A stretch of 64,000 nt of DNA from Paenibacillus sp. JNUCC32 (GCF_014863545.1 NZ_CP062260.1:5853501-5917500), one strand, 5' to 3'; shown: positions 8,389-17,817, numbered from the stretch's first letter. Translations and numbers: made by a program. Notes: a model not told the origin generated them from the letters alone.

Positions 8389-9663
8389 GTGTTGAAGAAA
8401 AAACGGCTGTATTTTGCGGCAGCAATGTTGCTCACCTTGAGTTTAGCGATCGCACCCGTCACGCAAGCGGCAGGCATCACGATGCAAGTCAACGGGATAA
8501 CCAAGCCTGTGGATGTTGCCCCGGTTATGGTTAAAGGCAAAGTGCTGGTGCCCATTAAGCATGTAACCGAAATATTGGGCCTGTCCATTCGGTGGGATGC
8601 TTCTGCCAAGAAGATCACAGCCGTTCGAGGCGATGTCTCTGCCGAGCTGGTTCTGGGCAGTGATGTGGCTACGGTGAGAAACGACACTATCGTCACAAAA
8701 GTGAAGCTGGACCAGCCTGCCAGACTGTTGGATAACAGGGTGATGGTTCCGCTTCGTTTTTTGGCGGAAGTGTTTGGGGCTAAGGTGCAGTGGAACCAAC
8801 AAAAGCAGCTGGTTAGCATTGCGTATGGCAGTGGCGGGGGAACTCAGGAGCAGGGGCAGCCGGGTTCGGCAGGCCCGCAGGGTCCAAAAGGCGACCCAGG
8901 CGAAATGGGCCCGCAGGGTCCACAGGGGCCTCAAGGGCCCCAAGGTCCGCAAGGTCCGTCCGGGTCTTCAGGATCTTCGGGCTCCCAAGGCCCAGCTGGC
9001 CCAGCCGGGCCTAAGGGCGATCCAGGCCCCGCGGGAGCCCCGGGTCCGAAAGGCGATAAGGGGGATCAAGGCGAACAAGGCCCGGCAGGTCCGCAGGGTG
9101 AAAAGGGGGATCAAGGCGATCCTGGACCTCAGGGAATCCAGGGCGATAAGGGCGACCTCGGCCCGGTAGGACCGCAAGGTCCGCAAGGGATACAAGGAGT
9201 TCCGGGACCCCAAGGTCCCGCAGGTCCAGCGGGGCCTGTTGGACCTGCGGGAGGGAGTTCTACAGGAACTTATGCATATGCAGGGAATACGTCGGGGAGC
9301 GTTATGGCAGTGATTCTTGGCGGAACCCCTGTTGCGCTGCCAGACAATCCGAGAGTGGCAGGAATCGCAATAAGTGGAGCTTCATCGTCTTTTACGGTTC
9401 ATGAAACAGGGACTTACTATATTTCTTACACGATTAATTTAACGTCAGATTTGCTTATGGGCTCAAGGATTACTCGAAATGGTATCCCAATTATGCAGAG
9501 TGACGAAGTTCCAATTAAGTCAAAGTCGCATTTTCACGCCCAATTTATAGAACAATTGATTGCAGGCGATGCGCTTAATCTTCAATTGTATGGTGTTATA
9601 GGTGCTGCTACCCTTGCACAAGGCAACGGCGCTTCCTTAACGATCATCAAATTAGCCGATTAA
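8389..9663 (+). CDS. Secreted protein: stalk domain, 44 collagen-like Gly-X-Y triplets, C1q/BclA-like head
   Basis: A ~424-residue exported protein in four parts. A signal peptide ([27 protein letters not shown]) is followed by a copper amine oxidase N-terminal-like stalk domain (about residues 33-145, with [13 protein letters not shown] and [18 protein letters not shown]). Next come 44 uninterrupted G-X-Y triplets (8854-9249), rich in GPQ, GPA and GDK/GDQ. The last ~130 residues resemble the trimeric jelly-roll head of BclA-type filaments ([22 protein letters not shown]). AAGGAGG at 8377 fits GTG 8389 or TTG 8392, not the ATG at 8368. A surface or exosporium filament is likely. A terminator follows. 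Confidence 0.85.
   Translation: MLKKKRLYFAAAMLLTLSLAIAPVTQAAGITMQVNGITKPVDVAPVMVKGKVLVPIKHVTEILGLSIRWDASAKKITAVRGDVSAELVLGSDVATVRNDTIVTKVKLDQPARLLDNRVMVPLRFLAEVFGAKVQWNQQKQLVSIAYGSGGGTQEQGQPGSAGPQGPKGDPGEMGPQGPQGPQGPQGPQGPSGSSGSSGSQGPAGPAGPKGDPGPAGAPGPKGDKGDQGEQGPAGPQGEKGDQGDPGPQGIQGDKGDLGPVGPQGPQGIQGVPGPQGPAGPAGPVGPAGGSSTGTYAYAGNTSGSVMAVILGGTPVALPDNPRVAGIAISGASSSFTVHETGTYYISYTINLTSDLLMGSRITRNGIPIMQSDEVPIKSKSHFHAQFIEQLIAGDALNLQLYGVIGAATLAQGNGASLTIIKLAD
8854..9249 (+). repeat. Collagen-like Gly-X-Y repeat tract
   Basis: Forty-four consecutive GXY codon triplets counted by eye, including a run of five GPQ units near 8908-8952. At DNA level this is a 9-bp quasi-repeat prone to slippage, so copy number may vary between strains. 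Confidence 0.85.
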
Positions 9664-9668
9664 AAATC

Positions 9669-9706
9669 GGGTCCAGCCAACTGTAGGCTGGGCTCTATTT
9701 TTATTT
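9669..9706 (+). terminator. Terminator after the collagen-like gene
   Basis: Stem gtccagcc/ggctgggc (one G-U pair) with a short loop, followed by ctatttttattt. Confidence 0.7.
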
Positions 9707-9800
9707 GAGTGGATGGTTGTATGTCAGAAGGATAATCCGTTACCTTCGAGAATATCATGTGGCATAGGCGTGAGGGAAACGGGAAGGTGTTGATGTAGGG

Positions 9801-10988
9801 GTGTCGACATACGAGTATTATAAAGAGATTTTCGCGGAGATTCCGAAGCCGTTCGCCTTGGTGGATCTGGACATGCTGGACGACAATGCCGAGGCGATTG
9901 CACAAGCGGCTGGGGGTAAGAAAGTGCGGCTGGCCAGCAAGTCCATCCGCTCCGTGGACGTGTTGAACCGTCTCCTTCGTTCGAACCCGATCTTTCAAGG
10001 AATCATGTGTTATACGGCAGCGGAGGCCGTATTTCTGGCGGAACAGGGCTTTGACGATCTGCTGCTGGGATATCCGCAGTGGCAGCCGGAAGCCATTCGC
10101 TCCATCGTGAATCTGGTCGGCGAAGGTCGCAGCATTACCTTCATGGTGGACAGCGTGGAGCATGTCGAGCACATCGAACAGTTCGCCAAACAACAGCGGA
10201 CCGTGATTCCATTATGCATCGATGTGGATATGTCGGTCCAATATCCAGGTCTGCACTTCGGTGTATGGCGATCGCCCGTCCATTCGTGGGAGGGCATGTA
10301 CCCGATAGTGGAGCAGATTATCCGCTCTCCATGGCTCCACCTGGACGGCATCATGGGGTACGAGGCGCAGGTAGCAGGCGTTGGGGATAACGCAAACGGT
10401 AAGCATATGAAGAATATCATGGTCCGGTGGCTGAAAAGCAGCTCCATCGTTGAAGCGGCCAAGCGGAGGAAAGAAGCCGTGGAGCGGCTTGCCGCCATGG
10501 ACCTTCGGCTCCGCTTCGTGAATGCAGGGGGAACCGGAAGTTTGGACAGCTCCCGGGAGGAAGCTTGGGTAACCGAAATTACGGCCGGCTCAGGCTTCTA
10601 TGCGCCGGGTCTGTTCGATCATTATGCCTCGTTCCGTTATAAGCCGGCAGCGGCCTATGCCGTAGAGGTGGTTCGCATCCCGAAGGCAGGGATCGTGACC
10701 TGCATGGGAGGAGGCTACACGGCATCGGGTACGGCAGACAAGGATAAGCTGGCGAAGCCTTACTTGCCTTCGGGATTGAAGCTGTTCCCGCTTGAAGGGG
10801 CCGGGGAAGTGCAGACGCCGCTGCGTCTGCCTGCCCATGTGGAGCTTGGCCTGGGAGACCCGGTGTTCTTCCGCCATGCGAAGGCCGGCGAGCTGTGCGA
10901 ACGGTTCAAGGTGCTGTATGCGGTCTCGCAAGGCCGTATCGTAGGCGAATATGCAACCTATCGCGGAATGGGGGAGTGTTTTCTATGA
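9801..10988 (+). CDS. PLP-dependent amino acid aldolase/deaminase, fold-type III (D-threonine aldolase/alanine racemase-like)
   Basis: A 395-residue enzyme of the alanine-racemase/D-serine dehydratase/D-threonine aldolase fold. The PLP-binding lysine is expected at K47 in RLASKSIRS, preceded by FALVDLDMLDDNAEAI, the usual first strand. Later segments GLHFGVWRSP, LDGIMGYEAQVAG and the C-terminal RYKPAAAYAVEVVRIPKAGIVTCMGGGY (second domain) fit. GTG at 9801 is the only start after an in-frame TAG at 9795. Its stop overlaps the next gene's ATG (ATGA at 10985-10988), so the two are translationally coupled. Substrate unknown; D-amino acids or beta-hydroxy amino acids are plausible. Confidence 0.85.
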   Translation: MSTYEYYKEIFAEIPKPFALVDLDMLDDNAEAIAQAAGGKKVRLASKSIRSVDVLNRLLRSNPIFQGIMCYTAAEAVFLAEQGFDDLLLGYPQWQPEAIRSIVNLVGEGRSITFMVDSVEHVEHIEQFAKQQRTVIPLCIDVDMSVQYPGLHFGVWRSPVHSWEGMYPIVEQIIRSPWLHLDGIMGYEAQVAGVGDNANGKHMKNIMVRWLKSSSIVEAAKRRKEAVERLAAMDLRLRFVNAGGTGSLDSSREEAWVTEITAGSGFYAPGLFDHYASFRYKPAAAYAVEVVRIPKAGIVTCMGGGYTASGTADKDKLAKPYLPSGLKLFPLEGAGEVQTPLRLPAHVELGLGDPVFFRHAKAGELCERFKVLYAVSQGRIVGEYATYRGMGECFL

Positions 10989-12319
10989 AGCAGGTCCAGT
11001 GGTCGAATTGGTCGGGATCGGTACGAGCCAATCCAAGAACGGTGTTGTATCCTGCCTCCATAGCGGAAGTCGAAAAAGCGGTCCGGATGTGCCGGCAGGA
11101 GGGCAGGCGACTGCGAGTGGTCGGTTCAGGGCACTCTTTTACCCCCATTGCGGCATCCGAGGACTGCCTGATCTCCTTGGACAGGATGCAGGGCCTGGTC
11201 CATGTCGACGCCGAAGCCCGAACCGCCACCGTGTGGGCAGGGACGAAGCTGAAGCTGTTGGGCGAGCTGTTGTTTCGGCAGGGGCTGGCACAGGAGAACC
11301 TGGGGGATATTGATGTTCAGTCCATTGCCGGCGCCATTAGTACAGGGACGCATGGTACGGGCCGGGCCTTCGGGAATATATCCACGCAGGTTGTCGGAAT
11401 GACGGTGGTCACCGGTACGGGCGAGGTGCTGGAGTGCAGCGGGGAGTCGCACCCCGATTGGTTCAAGGCGCTGCAGGTATCCTTAGGTACGCTCGGCATT
11501 ATCGTGCAAGTGACGTTGAGGCTTGAGCCGGCTTACAAAATCGAATATGAAAGCCGGAGAATACCGCTCGGCGAATGCTTGAAACAGCAGGCGCGATTGG
11601 CGGAGGAGAACCGTCACTTCGAGTTTTATTGGTTTCCTTACGCAGAGCCGTGCCAGATCAAGCTGATGAACAAGACGGACCAAGAGGTGAGGGAGCATCG
11701 GATCAAGGATTATATCAGCGACGTGTTGGTGGAGAACACCTTCTTTGGTCTGATCTCGGAGCTGTGCCGCAAGCTGCCCAAAGCAAGCCCGCATGTGAGC
11801 CGTCTCTCGGCGTCGCAGGTTCCGCTGGGTCGCAAAGTGAATTACAGTCACCGGTTATTCGCGACCCGGCGGCTCGTTCGTTTCAACGAAATGGAGTATA
11901 ACATTCCCGCGGAGTCGATGAACGCGGTCATTGAAGAGATGCGTGAAGAAATGTCGCGAAACAAGTACCATGTGCATTTCCCCGTAGAATGCCGTTATGC
12001 CAAGGGCGATGATATTTGGTTAAGCCCCGCCTACGACCGGGATTCCGCCTATATTGCGATCCATATGTACAAAGGCATGCCGTATGAAGATTACTTCAGT
12101 GCGATGGAGCACATCTTCCTGCGGTACGGCGGCAGGCCGCATTGGGGAAAAATGCATCATCTCGAAGCTGCTCAATTGAAGGAGCTGTATCCCATGTGGG
12201 AAGCATTCCGCGCGGTTCGGCAAGAGCTGGACCCGGACGGTATCCTGCTGAGCGATTATACGGGCAGACTGCTTGATGTATCCGGGCCGATTTCCGATTC
12301 GTTCAGTGATATTGGATAG
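10985..12319 (+). CDS. FAD-linked oxidase, D-arabinono-1,4-lactone/L-gulonolactone oxidase family
   Basis: A 444-residue VAO-type flavoprotein. The FAD-binding domain starts with RANPRTVLYPASIAEVEKAVR and VVGSGHSFTP, where H50 is the family position for covalent flavin. QENLGDIDVQSIAGAISTGTHGTG is the second FAD contact. The C-terminal ALO domain ends with the expected GRPHWGK near residue 400. Members oxidise sugar or sugar-acid lactones and polyols (alditol oxidases). GGGGGAG precedes the ATG, which overlaps the stop of the upstream PLP enzyme. No signal peptide. The natural substrate may be linked to the PLP enzyme's product. Confidence 0.88.
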   Translation: MKQVQWSNWSGSVRANPRTVLYPASIAEVEKAVRMCRQEGRRLRVVGSGHSFTPIAASEDCLISLDRMQGLVHVDAEARTATVWAGTKLKLLGELLFRQGLAQENLGDIDVQSIAGAISTGTHGTGRAFGNISTQVVGMTVVTGTGEVLECSGESHPDWFKALQVSLGTLGIIVQVTLRLEPAYKIEYESRRIPLGECLKQQARLAEENRHFEFYWFPYAEPCQIKLMNKTDQEVREHRIKDYISDVLVENTFFGLISELCRKLPKASPHVSRLSASQVPLGRKVNYSHRLFATRRLVRFNEMEYNIPAESMNAVIEEMREEMSRNKYHVHFPVECRYAKGDDIWLSPAYDRDSAYIAIHMYKGMPYEDYFSAMEHIFLRYGGRPHWGKMHHLEAAQLKELYPMWEAFRAVRQELDPDGILLSDYTGRLLDVSGPISDSFSDIG

Positions 12320-12378
12320 AATTCACAACAGATTTGATACCCAATTGAAATTGCCGCATAGATCGCATACCTGGTTCG

Positions 12379-12431
12379 AATCGCCCTTGAGATGGCAGCA
12401 CCACCTTCCATCGCCCCAGGGCGATTTTTTT
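12379..12431 (+). terminator. Terminator of the aldolase/oxidase pair
   Basis: Arms aatcgccct/agggcgatt around a 30-base loop and a run of T after 12425. Confidence 0.7.
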
Positions 12432-12551
12432 GTCCACCGCTACTTGTAATAAGCGGCAGAAACGTGAATAGAGCCATTCCTAAACAGGGAGAATAAGCGT
12501 CGGTATGCCGTCCGCATCAGTTCGAACTTGGATTTGGAAATCCATTCCGGA

Positions 12552-12606
12552 TGGACAAGCAGAAGGATCTTCTTTATAATCAATAAATAGTTACCCAAGG
12601 TAACTA
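12552..12606 (+). promoter_or_regulatory. SigA-type promoter and MarR operator
   Basis: A -35 TGGACA (12552-12557) is 17 bases from a perfect -10 TATAAT (12575-12580). A perfect palindrome, tagttacc-caa-ggtaacta (12588-12606), begins at the expected transcription start. The next gene encodes a MarR regulator, so binding here would block initiation of the MarR-MFS operon. Boxes and palindrome are directly visible; binding is inferred. Confidence 0.75.
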
Positions 12607-12625
12607 ATTTGAACGGAGGTCTCGA

Positions 12626-13054
12626 ATGGACGCCCACAGACACTTTTTTCATAAATACTTTACGTTGTATCGCCCTTTCGTCAATGAGCTTAATCGTAAG
12701 CTCGAAGACTACAACCTGTATTATGCCCAGTGGTCCATCATGTACTATCTGGATTTTTATCAGTCGATGACTTTGGTGGAGCTGTCCAGAATGCTGTACG
12801 TGGAGAAGCCCACCGTCACCCGAACCGTCAACGCGCTGATCAAGCTGGACTATGTGGAGCAAATCCCGGTGCGGGATAAACGGGAGAAGCGCATTCAGCT
12901 ATCCAAGGCCGGAGCTGACGTCTTCCTGCAAATTCGCAAGATATTTGACCAATATGAACAGGAGATTATGGAAGGCGTTTCTGAAGAGGATCAAAGGGCG
13001 GTCATCCGCGTGATGGAGACGGTCAGGGACAACATTATTAGAAAAGGTGATTAA
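12626..13054 (+). CDS. MarR family transcriptional regulator
   Basis: A 142-residue winged-helix regulator. The DNA-binding core reads MTLVELSRMLYVEKPTVTRTVNALIKLDYVEQIPVRDKREKRIQLSKAG, with the DxR(D/E)KR wing typical of MarR. ACGGAGG lies 6 bases or so before the ATG. The downstream MFS gene starts within two bases of the stop, and a palindrome sits at the promoter, so it probably represses its own operon and releases on binding an exported compound. Confidence 0.9.
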   Translation: MDAHRHFFHKYFTLYRPFVNELNRKLEDYNLYYAQWSIMYYLDFYQSMTLVELSRMLYVEKPTVTRTVNALIKLDYVEQIPVRDKREKRIQLSKAGADVFLQIRKIFDQYEQEIMEGVSEEDQRAVIRVMETVRDNIIRKGD

Positions 13055-13055
13055 C

Positions 13056-14279
13056 TTGGAGCAAGCAGACTCGCGAGAACGATTGTGGAGCAAGGACTTT
13101 TTGATTGTGTTCGGCGTCAATTTCCTGCTCTTTTTATGTTTTTACTTATTAGTGGTGATCATGTCCTCATATGCAAAGAATGAGTTTCACGCATCGACGG
13201 GAATGGCTGGCCTGGCTTCCAGCATTTTTGTCGTCGGCGCATTGATTGGACGGTTGGTCGGAGGCAGCATCATAGAGCGGGTCGGCCGCAAAAAACTGCT
13301 GTTTACCGGTCTGATCGCCTTCAGCGTTCTCATCGGTTTGTACTTCGTCGTAAACAGCTTGAGCGTGCTGCTCGTTGTCCGTTTCTTTCACGGTATCGCC
13401 TTCGCCCTTGCCTCAACGGCAACAGGCACGATTGCGGCCAGCCTGATTCCGAATTCGAGAAGAGGCGAGGGTACAGGCTACTATGGCGTGAGCATTATTA
13501 TCGCTTCGGCAATTGGCCCTTTTATCGGCCTGATGATTAACGAGCATGCTTCGATGATGGCAAACTTTACGCTGTGCGCCGCACTAGGGGTGCTTTCGCT
13601 GCTGGCGGCTTTCTTTATGAACATACCGAAACTGAAACTGACCGCGGAGCAGAAGAAGGATCTGCAAGGGTTGAAGCTATCCAACTTTATTGAGCCGAAG
13701 GCGGTGCCGATTTCGCTGGTCAGCTTTGTCATGGGGTTCGGGTATTCCAGCATTTTAACGTACCTGATGATTTTTGCCGGGCAGATCAGTCTGGCCCAAG
13801 TGGCAAGTTATTTCTTTATTGTCTATGCGATTGTGGTCATTCTGTCGAGACCGTTCACGGGTCGCTGGTTTGACCAGAGAGGGGCCAATGTGGTGATGTA
13901 CCCGGCCATTCTATCGTTTGCGATCGGGATGGTTCTGCTCAGCCAAGCCCATCAGGGCCTGACCTTGCTGCTCTCGGCCGTATTCGTCGGTCTGGGCTAC
14001 GGCACGTCGCAGTCCAGTGCTCAGGCCCTGGCCATTAAGCGTTCGCCGGCGCACCGGATCGGGCTTGCGACATCGACCTTTTATATTTTCGTGGACGTGG
14101 GCATCGGGTTTGGCCCCTTTATACTCGGCTTCCTGACGCCGCTTGTCGGTTTCCGGGGCATGTATATCGCGATGGCGGTCCTGCTAGCCGCGGGAATCGT
14201 CCTCTATCATATCCTGGTTGGGAAAAAAGAAAACGACGGGAACGACGGACATGCGATCGTGCATTCATCAACGATTTAA
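13056..14279 (+). CDS. MFS transporter co-transcribed with MarR
   Basis: A ~407-residue, 12-helix major facilitator. Motif A appears as GRLVGGSIIERVGRKKLLFTG and helix 4-5 shows ATGTIAASLIPNSRRGEGTGYYG, a segment frequent in YfkF/YwoG-like and staphyloferrin-type exporters. The TTG at 13056 has AAAGGTGA five bases upstream; GTG 13047 is the longer alternative. It starts directly after the marR stop, so it is the likely target of MarR control. Efflux of a toxic or signalling compound is inferred. Confidence 0.87.
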   Translation: MEQADSRERLWSKDFLIVFGVNFLLFLCFYLLVVIMSSYAKNEFHASTGMAGLASSIFVVGALIGRLVGGSIIERVGRKKLLFTGLIAFSVLIGLYFVVNSLSVLLVVRFFHGIAFALASTATGTIAASLIPNSRRGEGTGYYGVSIIIASAIGPFIGLMINEHASMMANFTLCAALGVLSLLAAFFMNIPKLKLTAEQKKDLQGLKLSNFIEPKAVPISLVSFVMGFGYSSILTYLMIFAGQISLAQVASYFFIVYAIVVILSRPFTGRWFDQRGANVVMYPAILSFAIGMVLLSQAHQGLTLLLSAVFVGLGYGTSQSSAQALAIKRSPAHRIGLATSTFYIFVDVGIGFGPFILGFLTPLVGFRGMYIAMAVLLAAGIVLYHILVGKKENDGNDGHAIVHSSTI

Positions 14280-14286
14280 ACCAATG

Positions 14287-14314
14287 AAAGACTGCCTTCA
14301 AGGCAGTCTTTTTT
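14287..14314 (+). terminator. Terminator of the MarR-MFS operon
   Basis: Stem aaagactgcct/aggcagtcttt with a 3-base loop, then a T-run. Confidence 0.9.
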
Positions 14315-14443
14315 ACTTGGGGACGAGCCGAGAAAGAATGATTTTAATCATTTTTTGCGAATCACAGGGCTTCATCCTATAGTAAAATTAGTCATGATTT
14401 GTGATGCTGCCCATTACAGGGCGCATGAAGGAGTGAATGACCC

Positions 14444-14929
14444 ATGGCGCATGCAAATGATGTATTAATGAATCAGCTGTTAGCGAACGCGAACGATCCC
14501 AGCTGGCACGTCCCGTTCCAGCAATCCGTGGAGGAACTGACGGAGGACGAAGCGTTTTGGACGCCGGCCAATGGCAGCCACAGCATTGCAGAGATCATAC
14601 AGCATCTGTTGTATTGGAACGAAACGTGGCAGACGCGGTACCGCGAATCGCAAGTCGATGCCATACCTTCGATTGGAGACAACCATAATAGCTTCATGAT
14701 TCCGGATAACGCGACTTTTGCCGAGTTAAGGGACCGGCTGCTTGAGGTTTTGCTTCAATGGCAGGAGCTGTTGTCGGCGGCCAAGCTTGAGCAGGAAGTG
14801 AACGGATTCCCAGTACCGGCCAAGTGGTGGGAATTGGTGAGTAATGCGGCCACGCACAATGCTTATCATATCGGTCAAATCGTGTATATCCGGAAGCTGC
14901 AGAAGAACTGCAGCCCGTTGGAATGGTAA
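14444..14929 (+). CDS. DinB family putative metal-dependent protein
   Basis: A 161-residue four-helix-bundle protein of the DinB/YfiT-like superfamily. The three histidines expected to bind a metal are present: H54 (EIIQHLLYW), H138 and H142 (ATHNAYHIGQIVYIRK). Some family members act as thiol S-transferases; most are uncharacterised. GAAGGAGTGAATGACCC precedes the ATG. Monocistronic and convergent with the first Bce-type module. Confidence 0.88.
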   Translation: MAHANDVLMNQLLANANDPSWHVPFQQSVEELTEDEAFWTPANGSHSIAEIIQHLLYWNETWQTRYRESQVDAIPSIGDNHNSFMIPDNATFAELRDRLLEVLLQWQELLSAAKLEQEVNGFPVPAKWWELVSNAATHNAYHIGQIVYIRKLQKNCSPLEW

Positions 14930-14953
14930 CCGCGTTTTTTTCACGCCTGCGCA

Positions 14954-15003
14954 CGAAAAAATGCATGGATGGTACCCGAATCATCCCTGGGCCCAACCAT
15001 GCA
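14954..15003 (-). terminator. Terminator of the first bceAB-type operon
   Basis: On the minus strand the stem tgcatggt/accatccatgca (with small bulge) is followed by a T-run (A-run at 14956-14961 on the plus strand). Confidence 0.65.
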
Positions 15004-15009
15004 CCTCGT

Positions 15010-16959
15010 TTACAACGCTTCTTTAATTACCCGTTTATAGAACATGACCGACAACAAACCGAATATGGAGTACAGCGCCGTATACAGGAGCATTACCATA
15101 ACCATCGGCAGCCACAGCTCGGTTCCGAAGAAGAACCAGCCGGATTTCACGGCAAAGTAACTGTGGGACAAGCCGACGACCAGCGGTATGCCGAAGTTGA
15201 ACAGCTGCTTGATCTGAATCCCCGTAAGCAGGTTCCCTTGAGTGAATCCCAGTTTTCGAAGGATCGTGTAATTCGGCTTCTCCTCTTCGCCTTCGTCCAT
15301 CTGCTTAAAGTACAGGATACATCCTGAAGTAATCAGGAAGGTGAGTCCCAGGAATCCCACAATAAACATCATCAAGCCCATATTGCTCTTCTGATTGAAG
15401 ATCATTTCCGCCTGAGAGAGGTTCCCTGTTCGCTCGCTAATGCCGAGATCTTTAAAAATTTGATTCGCCTGATCCATGGCGATCGGATCCACGATATCGA
15501 TGCCGTGATAGACATTGGTTTTCTTCTGGATCTTCGGATCCAGATCCTGAACCAGCTGATCGAATACGGTCTGGTCCACAATCGCCGTCGGTAGCCCGCC
15601 GCTTGCATAATAATAGGATACATAGGCTTCCTTGTCCAAACCGATCAGCTTCTGCTTAAAGCTTTGTTTAGGGCTTATGAGCTCAATTTCCCCTGTGGTC
15701 TGAATCGCCATGAATTGCTGGATCGCGTCACTGTATCCCGTGAACAGCGTCTCACCGGGGGAAACATCCTTGCCCTTCACGCTGGCATCACTGATTACCG
15801 GGATGATCATGGAACTGGAATCCACTTGCCCAGATACCTCCAGGCTGGCCCCGATAATATCGGATAGGTCCGCATTCACCTGGATTACGTCCCGTTCGGT
15901 CTTCTTAAATTCGATATCTTCATCTGTAAGTGCCTGGGTAAATGCGGCGAGATCCTTCTGATCCCCTACCGCAAAATGATTGGGCACGCTCTGCTCGGCC
16001 GATTTCTCGGCGGAATAGTACGAAATATAACTAAGAGACAGCAGTCCGATCGCGAGTGCGGACACGGTCGTGATGATCGTTAACAGCAGCGCGTTCGATT
16101 TCATGCGGAACATGATGGAGGACAGGGACAGCACATTATTCAGGGACAAGTAACCGCCCTTGCTCTTCCGAATCGCGTTGAATATAAAGCTGACCGACCC
16201 TTTATAGAACAGATAAGTCCCGATGATCACCGCCCCTAGGATCAGGATCATGGCCATGAACAGCTCGTTCATGGTGGTGAAATCTCCGCTGAACAGCTTG
16301 GTCGACACATAGTAGCCAAGAAGTATGAGTCCGATCCCGAGCAGGCCGAACAGCATTTCGGCGAAGGACATTTTCTTGATTTGGTTCTCGGTCGTCGATA
16401 CCGCGCGGAAAAGGGAGAGAATGCTCTGCCTTTTGATGAACGTATAATTCATGATCATGATCAGCACATAGATGACGGCAAACACAATCACGGTCTGGAT
16501 GAGCGCCTCGGTCGAGAAGGAGAGGGCTGCTTCGGTGTCTACGCCGGTCACCTTGAACAGGATCATCAGAATTAAGCGCGAAGCCGCGAAGCCGGCAAAG
16601 ATGCCGATGACCATGGAGCCGAAGTACAGAATCAGGTTCTCCGCACTGAGGATCCGGAAGATCTTGCCCTTGGTCAGTCCGATGAGCTGAAACAGTCCGA
16701 TTTCCTTGCTGCGCCGTTTGATGAAAATCGTGTTGGCATACAGCAGGAAGATCGCCACGATGGCCACGAGCAGCACGGAGGCGGCTCCAAGCGCAGCAGC
16801 TCCCTTAATGGAGCCTTTCGCTTCATCCATTGCGGGATCATATTGCAGCGTGACAAACGCGAAGTACAGACCCACGCTGAAGATCAGCGCAAATACATAC
16901 AGATAATAGTTCTTGATATTCTTCTTCAAATTCCGGTAGATCAGATAATTAATGTTCAT
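15010..16959 (-). CDS. BceB-type ABC transporter permease (module 1)
   Basis: A ~649-residue permease of the peptide-detoxification (Pep7E) type with ten expected helices. Two FtsX-like domains are seen ([31 protein letters not shown] and the C-terminal pair), plus the large extracytoplasmic domain between helices VII and VIII (about residues 305-520) that binds peptide-lipid targets and signals to the kinase. I chose ATG 16959, just inside the end of the ATPase gene, with GGCGGTG upstream. It forms a resistance and flux-sensing complex with the ATPase and the BceS-type kinase upstream. The peptide is not predictable. Confidence 0.92.
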   Translation of the reverse strand: MNINYLIYRNLKKNIKNYYLYVFALIFSVGLYFAFVTLQYDPAMDEAKGSIKGAAALGAASVLLVAIVAIFLLYANTIFIKRRSKEIGLFQLIGLTKGKIFRILSAENLILYFGSMVIGIFAGFAASRLILMILFKVTGVDTEAALSFSTEALIQTVIVFAVIYVLIMIMNYTFIKRQSILSLFRAVSTTENQIKKMSFAEMLFGLLGIGLILLGYYVSTKLFSGDFTTMNELFMAMILILGAVIIGTYLFYKGSVSFIFNAIRKSKGGYLSLNNVLSLSSIMFRMKSNALLLTIITTVSALAIGLLSLSYISYYSAEKSAEQSVPNHFAVGDQKDLAAFTQALTDEDIEFKKTERDVIQVNADLSDIIGASLEVSGQVDSSSMIIPVISDASVKGKDVSPGETLFTGYSDAIQQFMAIQTTGEIELISPKQSFKQKLIGLDKEAYVSYYYASGGLPTAIVDQTVFDQLVQDLDPKIQKKTNVYHGIDIVDPIAMDQANQIFKDLGISERTGNLSQAEMIFNQKSNMGLMMFIVGFLGLTFLITSGCILYFKQMDEGEEEKPNYTILRKLGFTQGNLLTGIQIKQLFNFGIPLVVGLSHSYFAVKSGWFFFGTELWLPMVMVMLLYTALYSIFGLLSVMFYKRVIKEAL

Positions 16960-17710
16960 TCTGAACACCGCCTAGCACGCCTTGAGTCTTGATGATGTCG
17001 TTGAAGAAGGCCTGCCGGGATTGCTCACCCTTGTTCAGCTGGGTGTAGATCTGTCCGTCCTTAATGAAGACTACCCGGGTGCAATAGCTGGCCGCTACGG
17101 GGTCATGGGTAACCATGATGATCGTGGAGTCGATCTTCTGATTTAATTCGCTCAGCTTGTTCAACAGATCGGATGCGGACTTCGAGTCCAGCGCTCCCGT
17201 CGGCTCATCCGCAAAAATAATGCTCGGATCGTGGATGAACGCGCGGGCCGCGGAGGTCCGCTGCTTCTGTCCCCCGGAGATTTGGTTCGGATATTTATCC
17301 TTGAGTTCGTAGATGCCAAGCTCGGTCGCGATTTTTTGGAATTTCTGATCGGCTTCTTTTTTGGAAACCTTCTTAATGGAGAGCGGCAGCAGGACGTTTT
17401 CTTTGACGGTCAGCGTATCCAGCAGGTTATACTCTTGGAAAATAAACCCGAGATGATGCTTGCGGAACTCGGCCAGCTCCTTCTCCTTGAGGCCCGTAAA
17501 CTCTTTGCCCTCGATTTTGATGCTGCCGAGGCTCACTTTGTCGATCGAGGAGAGCACGTTCAGCAGCGTGGTTTTCCCGGAGCCCGAAGCGCCCATGATG
17601 CTGACGAACTCGCCTTTGTCCACGCGGATGTCGATGCCCTTCAGCACTTCCTGTTTATTGAATTTGTTGCCGTAGCTTTTATGAATTTGGTTTGCTTCAA
17701 GAATTGCCAA
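16949..17710 (-). CDS. BceA-type ABC transporter ATPase (module 1)
   Basis: A ~253-residue ATPase of the MacB/BceA class. Walker A is [11 protein letters not shown], the Q-loop lies in [24 protein letters not shown], the signature is [15 protein letters not shown], Walker B is [13 protein letters not shown] and the H-loop is MVTHDP. Note QKQR rather than QQQR in the signature. The TTG at 17710 gives the family's usual start ([16 protein letters not shown]) with AAAGGAG nine bases upstream; GTG 17716 sits too close. It overlaps the permease start by 11 bases. Confidence 0.93.
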   Translation of the reverse strand: MAILEANQIHKSYGNKFNKQEVLKGIDIRVDKGEFVSIMGASGSGKTTLLNVLSSIDKVSLGSIKIEGKEFTGLKEKELAEFRKHHLGFIFQEYNLLDTLTVKENVLLPLSIKKVSKKEADQKFQKIATELGIYELKDKYPNQISGGQKQRTSAARAFIHDPSIIFADEPTGALDSKSASDLLNKLSELNQKIDSTIIMVTHDPVAASYCTRVVFIKDGQIYTQLNKGEQSRQAFFNDIIKTQGVLGGVQNEH

Positions 17711-17793
17711 TTTCACTCACTCCTTTGTTATCTGTCCTTATCATAAAGGAGTCGAGGGCCCTTTTCCTTCGATTCGCCGAACAAAGAGCAAAA

Positions 17794-17817
17794 GCATGTG
17801 ACATTGTTGTCACATGC
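17794..17817. promoter_or_regulatory. Inverted repeat upstream of the bceAB-type genes: candidate BceR-type operator
   Basis: Perfect 10-bp arms gcatgtgaca and tgtcacatgc around ttgt. The core fits TnACA-N4-TGTnA, the pattern I remember for BceR-like response regulators. It sits between the kinase and ATPase genes and overlaps the kinase stop codon. Read on the minus strand it could also be a weak terminator, as a partly T-rich stretch follows. Either role affects bceAB expression. Confidence 0.6.

Noticed and set aside
17231..17746. 171-codon plus-strand frame opposite the module 1 ATPase
   Set aside because: It is a shadow of the conserved ABC ATPase on the other strand; its protein has no family features.
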